From contig VXMF01000048.1 in NCBI GenBank assembly GCA_009841225.1, forward strand, positions 222,426-286,425: 64,000 nucleotides of DNA. The letters run 5' to 3'. The notes under the pieces were generated by a model. The model saw only the letters and a program-made list of their open reading frames with translations, was not told where the DNA came from and did not search any database. Shown in pieces: positions 60,893 through 64,000 of the stretch. This DNA comes from Terriglobia bacterium. GTDB taxonomy: Bacteria; Acidobacteriota; Terriglobia; Bryobacterales; UBA6623. Numbering within the stretch: position 1 is the stretch's first letter; each line of letters opens with the position of its first letter. The position numbers and the translations under genes were made by a program.

Positions 60893-60968
60893 AGTACTCA
60901 TCTCCTGTGTGTGATTGCAAGCGAGCTTTCGCCTTCCGCCAGAGGCAGCCGGCACCCGTCGCCGAGGG

Positions 60969-61496
60969 CTACTCGTTGAACTTCTTCTTCTCCACCGCCT
61001 GCTGCAGCACCGCGGCGATGTCGCGGGCAGGCGCGTTCAGCACACCCATCAGCCGCTGTGCCGACGAGTTCAGCATGTACAGAATCCGGACCTGAAGGCC
61101 AGCCTTGTCGGGCAGCTTCGAGAGTTCGATGAGTTGGTCCAGATTCACCGTCCGGCAATCGACCACGCCGCAGTTGAACGAGAACTTGTCCTGCTGCTTG
61201 CCGAAGGCCACCAGCGCCTTGAGCGTGGAGACCGGGTCTTCGCCGAGGAACGCCAGCGCAGTCATGCCCCGCTGGCCCGTCAGGGCCTCTTCGTAGGGCG
61301 TGTCGCGCGCCGCCAGCAGTGCCAATCGGTTTGCGACCACGCGGTAGGAGCCGCCTAGGTTGCGGACCACGCTCCGCAGTTCCTGGTCCTCCGCCACTGT
61401 GAGGCCCTCGAACTTGCACACGATGACCGCGGGCTCGTCCGCGAACCCGCTTTGGAGCTCTGCCAGGATCTGCCGCTTCTCTGCCTTGCTCTTCAT
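60969..61496 (-). CDS. rplJ: 50S ribosomal protein L10
   Basis: 175 residues. KSKAEKRQILAELQSGFADEPAVIVCKFEGLTVAEDQELR is the L10 N-terminus and the C-terminal helix that binds L7/L12 follows. The ATG at 61496 is 10 nt after the rplA stop; a GTG at 61514 would overlap rplA. Part of the rplKAJL operon. Confidence 0.95.
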   Translation of the reverse strand: MKSKAEKRQILAELQSGFADEPAVIVCKFEGLTVAEDQELRSVVRNLGGSYRVVANRLALLAARDTPYEEALTGQRGMTALAFLGEDPVSTLKALVAFGKQQDKFSFNCGVVDCRTVNLDQLIELSKLPDKAGLQVRILYMLNSSAQRLMGVLNAPARDIAAVLQQAVEKKKFNE

Positions 61497-61506
61497 CGCT
61501 ACACCG

Positions 61507-62196
61507 CTACGCACCGAACTCGTTGACGTTGAGCGTCAGCGAAGGGCTCATCGTGGAGCAGATCGACGCCTTCATCAAGTAGCGCCCCTTGGCGGCCGCG
61601 GGCTTGGCCTTGAGCACCGCCCCGATCAGGGTGCCGGCGTTCTCGACGATTTGATCGGCGTCGAATCCGAGCTTGCCCACAGGGGCGTGGATCACGGCGC
61701 CGCGGTCCACCCGGAACTCCACCTTGCCCGCCTTCACCTCGGAGACTGCTTGGGCGATGTCCACCGTCACCGTGCCCGTCTTGGGGTTCGGCATCAGGCC
61801 GCGCGGGCCCAGAATCTTGCCGACCCTCGATACGACCCGCATCATGTCCGGGGTGGCCACGACGGCATCGAACCCCAGCCAGCCTTCCTTCTGGATCTTG
61901 TCGACGTACTCCTCGCCTCCGAAAAAGTCTGCCCCGGCCTCTTCGGCCTCGCGGAGCTTCTCGCCGGAAGCGATCACGAGCACCCGCTTGGACACGCCCA
62001 GGCCGTGCGGCAGCACCACCGTTCCGCGCACCATCTGGTCGGCGTGGCGCGGATCGACGCCGAGGTTCAAGTGCACCTCCACCGTCTCGTCGAACTTCGA
62101 GATCTTGTTCTGCTGGAGAATCGGAATAGCCTCGTTCAAGGCGTACGCCCGGTCCTCTAGCTTTTCCGCGAAAGCGCGGTACTTCTTACCCGCCAT
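61507..62196 (-). CDS. rplA: 50S ribosomal protein L1
   Basis: 229 residues with the L1 signatures KYRAFAEKLEDRAYALNEAI, VEVHLNLGVDPRHADQMVRGTVVLPHG and LGPRGLMPNPKTGTVT. Binds 23S rRNA at the L1 stalk and commonly represses its own operon. 66 nt after rplK. Confidence 0.97.
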   Translation of the reverse strand: MAGKKYRAFAEKLEDRAYALNEAIPILQQNKISKFDETVEVHLNLGVDPRHADQMVRGTVVLPHGLGVSKRVLVIASGEKLREAEEAGADFFGGEEYVDKIQKEGWLGFDAVVATPDMMRVVSRVGKILGPRGLMPNPKTGTVTVDIAQAVSEVKAGKVEFRVDRGAVIHAPVGKLGFDADQIVENAGTLIGAVLKAKPAAAKGRYLMKASICSTMSPSLTLNVNEFGA

Positions 62197-62262
62197 GTCT
62201 CACCTTGGTGCAAGCGACCCCGGGACAGCGATGCCGGGAGTCTCCCACGGGATGAATCCCTA

Positions 62263-62700
62263 TCATACCACCTGCACGCCCATGCTGTTGGCCGTGCCGC
62301 GCACGCAGGCCATGGCCTGCTCCACGGTGTAACAGTTCAGATCGGGCATTTTTTGCTTGGCGATTTCCTCCAGCTGCGCCAGCGTGATCGAACCGACCTT
62401 GTTGCGGTTCGGCTCGCCCGACCCCTTGGCCAGGTTCGCGTAGCGCTTGATCAGCACCGCGGCCGGGGGGGTCTTCGTCACGAAGTCGTGCGAGCGATCC
62501 TGGTACACGGTGATCACTACCGGGACGATCAGCCCTTCGAGTTCCGGGTTGGAAGTGCGGGCGTTGAAGTCCTTGCAAAACTGCATGATGTTCAGGCCCG
62601 CCTGGCCCAGCGCCGGCCCCACCGGGGGGGCTGGCGTGGCCTTGCCCGCCATGATCTGCAGCTTGATCTGCTGGACGATCGGCACGTTCGCTTTCGCCAT
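62263..62700 (-). CDS. rplK: 50S ribosomal protein L11
   Basis: 145 residues. KLQIMAGKATPAPPVGPALGQAGLNIMQFCKDFNART, the Pro-rich hinge, and KVGSITLAQLEEIAKQKMPDLNCYTVEQAMACVRGTANSMGVQV are the full L11 pattern. Part of the GTPase-associated centre. Confidence 0.97.
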   Translation of the reverse strand: MAKANVPIVQQIKLQIMAGKATPAPPVGPALGQAGLNIMQFCKDFNARTSNPELEGLIVPVVITVYQDRSHDFVTKTPPAAVLIKRYANLAKGSGEPNRNKVGSITLAQLEEIAKQKMPDLNCYTVEQAMACVRGTANSMGVQVV

Positions 62701-62742
62701 GATTGAACTCCTCGCTGGTGGCGCGCCCTTGGGAGCGGCCCG

Positions 62743-63363
62743 CTAGCTTCCCTTCTTGACTTGGAAGTACTCCAGTTCGACCGGCGTCCCGCGCCCGAAG
62801 ATGGTGACCATCACCTTCAGCGTGCTGCGGTCGGCGTTGACCTCTTCGACCGTGCCCGTGAAGCCGCTGAACGGGCCGTCGACGATGCTGACCTGGTCGT
62901 TGCGCACGAACTCGACATGCGGGCGCGGCTGCTCCTCGGAGCGTTTCTGGCGGTTGAGGATCTGGTCGACCTCGGCGTCGGTCAGGGGCGTCGGCGGACG
63001 CCTCTCGCCGCTCTTGAGCTTTTCCTCGCCGACGAATCCGGTCACCTTGGGGGTGTTCTTGACGGCGTGCCAGAGATCGTCGTCAAGGTCCAGCTGGGCT
63101 AGGACGTAGCCCGGGTACAGCAGGCGCTTGCTTGTGACCTTCTTGCCGTTGCGCATCTGCACCACGTCTTCGGTGGGAATCAAGATCTGCCCCACCCGGC
63201 GCTCCAACCCAAGCGCCTCCACGCGCGAGCGGAGGTTCTCCTTGACCTTGTTCTCGAAACGCGAGTAGGTGTGGATGAAGTACCACGGCAGGTCGGACCC
63301 GGCGGCGGGATCGCCGCCCTCAGGGCCTGCCCCGGGGTTCGTGAGTGTCTCGTCTGTTGGCAC
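62743..63363 (-). CDS. nusG: Transcription termination/antitermination protein NusG
   Basis: 206 residues. NGN domain (LPWYFIHTYSRFENKVKENLRSRVEALGLE, LLYPGYVLAQLDLDDDLWHAVKNTPKVTGFVG) and C-terminal KOW motif (VRNDQVSIVDGPFSGFTGTVEEVNADRSTLKVMVTIFGRGTPVELEY). An acidic N-terminal extension of about 25 residues precedes the NGN domain. Binds RNA polymerase and couples it to Rho or ribosomes, so it acts on the fused RpoBC. Confidence 0.96.
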   Translation of the reverse strand: MPTDETLTNPGAGPEGGDPAAGSDLPWYFIHTYSRFENKVKENLRSRVEALGLERRVGQILIPTEDVVQMRNGKKVTSKRLLYPGYVLAQLDLDDDLWHAVKNTPKVTGFVGEEKLKSGERRPPTPLTDAEVDQILNRQKRSEEQPRPHVEFVRNDQVSIVDGPFSGFTGTVEEVNADRSTLKVMVTIFGRGTPVELEYFQVKKGS

Positions 63364-63378
63364 GATCAGTTAGCCCGC

Positions 63379-63615
63379 CTATGTGAATGTTTGGTACAGC
63401 AGGCGTTGGCCCCACGCCAAGATGTAGTCGACTACGCCGAAGAAGACTGCGAAGGCGAACACGGTCACCAACACGACCAGGGTGGTCGCCCGCACCTGCT
63501 GTCGGCCCGGCCAGGTGACAAGCCGCAACTCGCGCACAACGCCGTCTAGGTACGTGCGCACGCGCACCGGCAGGGGCTCTTGCTGGTTGGTCCTCTTCTT
63601 GAGCGCTTTTGCCAT
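63379..63615 (-). CDS. secE: Preprotein translocase subunit SecE
   Basis: 78 residues with one C-terminal membrane helix and the SecE motif VVRELRLVTWPGRQQVRATTLVVLVTVFAFAVFFGVVDYIL. Part of the SecYEG channel. The ATG at 63615 (AKALKKRTNQQE) is chosen over the longer frame, which would run toward the tRNA gene. Confidence 0.93.
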   Translation of the reverse strand: MAKALKKRTNQQEPLPVRVRTYLDGVVRELRLVTWPGRQQVRATTLVVLVTVFAFAVFFGVVDYILAWGQRLLYQTFT

Positions 63616-63676
63616 GGCTGTGCTGTGCTTGGAAGTCGGTTGGGGTCCCCAGGGGCCGGCTGGGCGCCGCGGCAAC

Positions 63677-63750
63677 TGGCAGGGGCGGAGGGAATCGAAC
63701 CCCCATTGGCGGTTTTGGAGACCGCTGGTTTACCGTTAACCGACGCCCCT
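63677..63750 (-). tRNA. tRNA-Trp (CCA anticodon)
   Basis: Reading the minus strand from 63750: acceptor AGGGGCG pairs with CGCCCCT, D arm GGTTAACGGTAAACC, anticodon arm GCGGTCTCCAAAACCGC with anticodon CCA, T arm with TTCGATT, discriminator G and encoded CCA end. The position between rpmG and secE is the usual one for tRNA-Trp. Confidence 0.95.
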
Positions 63751-63774
63751 GCAGGCTGGACCGCTATTCTTAGC

Positions 63775-63927
63775 TTACTTCATCTCGCGGTGCAGCGTGT
63801 GCTTGCGAAGTCTCGGCGAGTACTTCATCAGCTCCAGCCGCTCCGGGTGCTTGCGCTTGTTCTTCGTCGTGGTGTAGTTCCTGTCCTTGGTGACAGTGCA
63901 CTGCAGCGTGATGATTTCGCGCGGCAT
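63775..63927 (-). CDS. rpmG: 50S ribosomal protein L33
   Basis: 50 residues: PREIITLQCTVTKDRNYTTT then KNKRKHPERLELMKYSPRLRKHTLHREMK. L33 normal length; lacks the full four-Cys zinc motif (one Cys), so it is the zinc-independent form. Lies between tuf and tRNA-Trp. Confidence 0.93.
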   Translation of the reverse strand: MPREIITLQCTVTKDRNYTTTKNKRKHPERLELMKYSPRLRKHTLHREMK

Positions 63928-63952
63928 GATGGATACCTCCTGTCTGCGAATC

Positions 63953-64000
63953 CTACTCGACGATGGAGGCGACGGTGCCGGCGCCGATGGTGCGCCCGCC
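63953..64000 (-). CDS. tuf: Elongation factor Tu, C-terminal end (partial)
   Basis: Only the last 15 codons and stop are inside the window (GGRTIGAGTVASIVE), which match the EF-Tu C-terminus GGRTVGAGVV. The order tuf-rpmG-tRNA-Trp-secE-nusG supports it. The rest lies beyond the right edge. Confidence 0.88.
   Translation of the reverse strand, partial: GGRTIGAGTVASIVE

Overview
The window is GC-rich (all high-coding-density, C/G-rich third positions) and looks like a chromosomal segment of a Gram-negative bacterium, most likely an Acidobacteriota of the Solibacter/Bryobacterales type. This is an inference from gene content: three very large Oar-type TonB-dependent outer-membrane proteins, Tat-exported enolase-superfamily enzymes, a DUF507 protein, an HpnJ hopanoid enzyme, paired ECF sigma/anti-sigma genes and a secreted Gfo/Idh/MocA protein. 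No 16S rRNA gene is present, so the assignment is not proven.

Layout. 1-4.6 kb (+): end of a rhomboid protease gene, tatA, trmFO, xerC-type recombinase (overlapping trmFO) and hpnJ. 4.6-5.1 kb: a gene-free stretch with five exact copies of the 10-mer TGTGGAAATC or its complement, arranged mostly as inverted pairs. 5.1-10 kb: OPT transporter (-), secreted RraA-like aldolase (-), divergent from a 2-hydroxyacid dehydrogenase/HpcH-HpaI aldolase pair (+). 10-14.4 kb (+): MsbA-like ABC exporter, gmk-rpoZ (ATGA overlap), secreted amidohydrolase. 14.4-19.3 kb: tandem M42 peptidase, TPR protein, unknown protein, Tat-exported oxidoreductase. 18.9-22.4 kb (-): two ECF sigma/anti-sigma modules. 22.7-29.8 kb: CoA-transferase with a histone-like Lys/Ala tail, class-III aminotransferase, GDPD, galactonate dehydratase, small Cys-rich protein, aldose epimerase. 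29.9-45.8 kb: three giant outer-membrane receptors, each close to a Tat-signal enolase-superfamily enzyme, with a glutaminyl-cyclase-like M28 gene, a methyltransferase and a RodZ-like gene between. 45.8-51.3 kb: HigBA toxin-antitoxin, O-methyltransferase, tandem DUF507 protein, aspartokinase, LolC-like permease and a decayed VapBC pair. 51.4-64 kb (-): the tuf-rpmG-tRNA(Trp)-secE-nusG-rplKAJL-rpoBC transcription/translation cluster.

The main surprises are in the RNA polymerase. rpoB and rpoC are one continuous 2,937-codon gene; the beta part carries an extra eight-cysteine (double zinc-ribbon-like) insert near its N-terminus and a changed IETPEGPN motif; and the omega subunit has a long acidic tail. 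A second theme is periplasmic acid-sugar catabolism: giant receptors, Tat-exported dehydratases or racemases, 2-oxo-acid aldolases, an aldose epimerase and a tatA gene in one neighbourhood suggest uptake and processing of sugar acids at the cell envelope (inference).

No CRISPR array, insertion sequence or prophage was seen. Start codons are often uncertain because Shine-Dalgarno sequences are weak in this genome; stop positions are firmer than starts.
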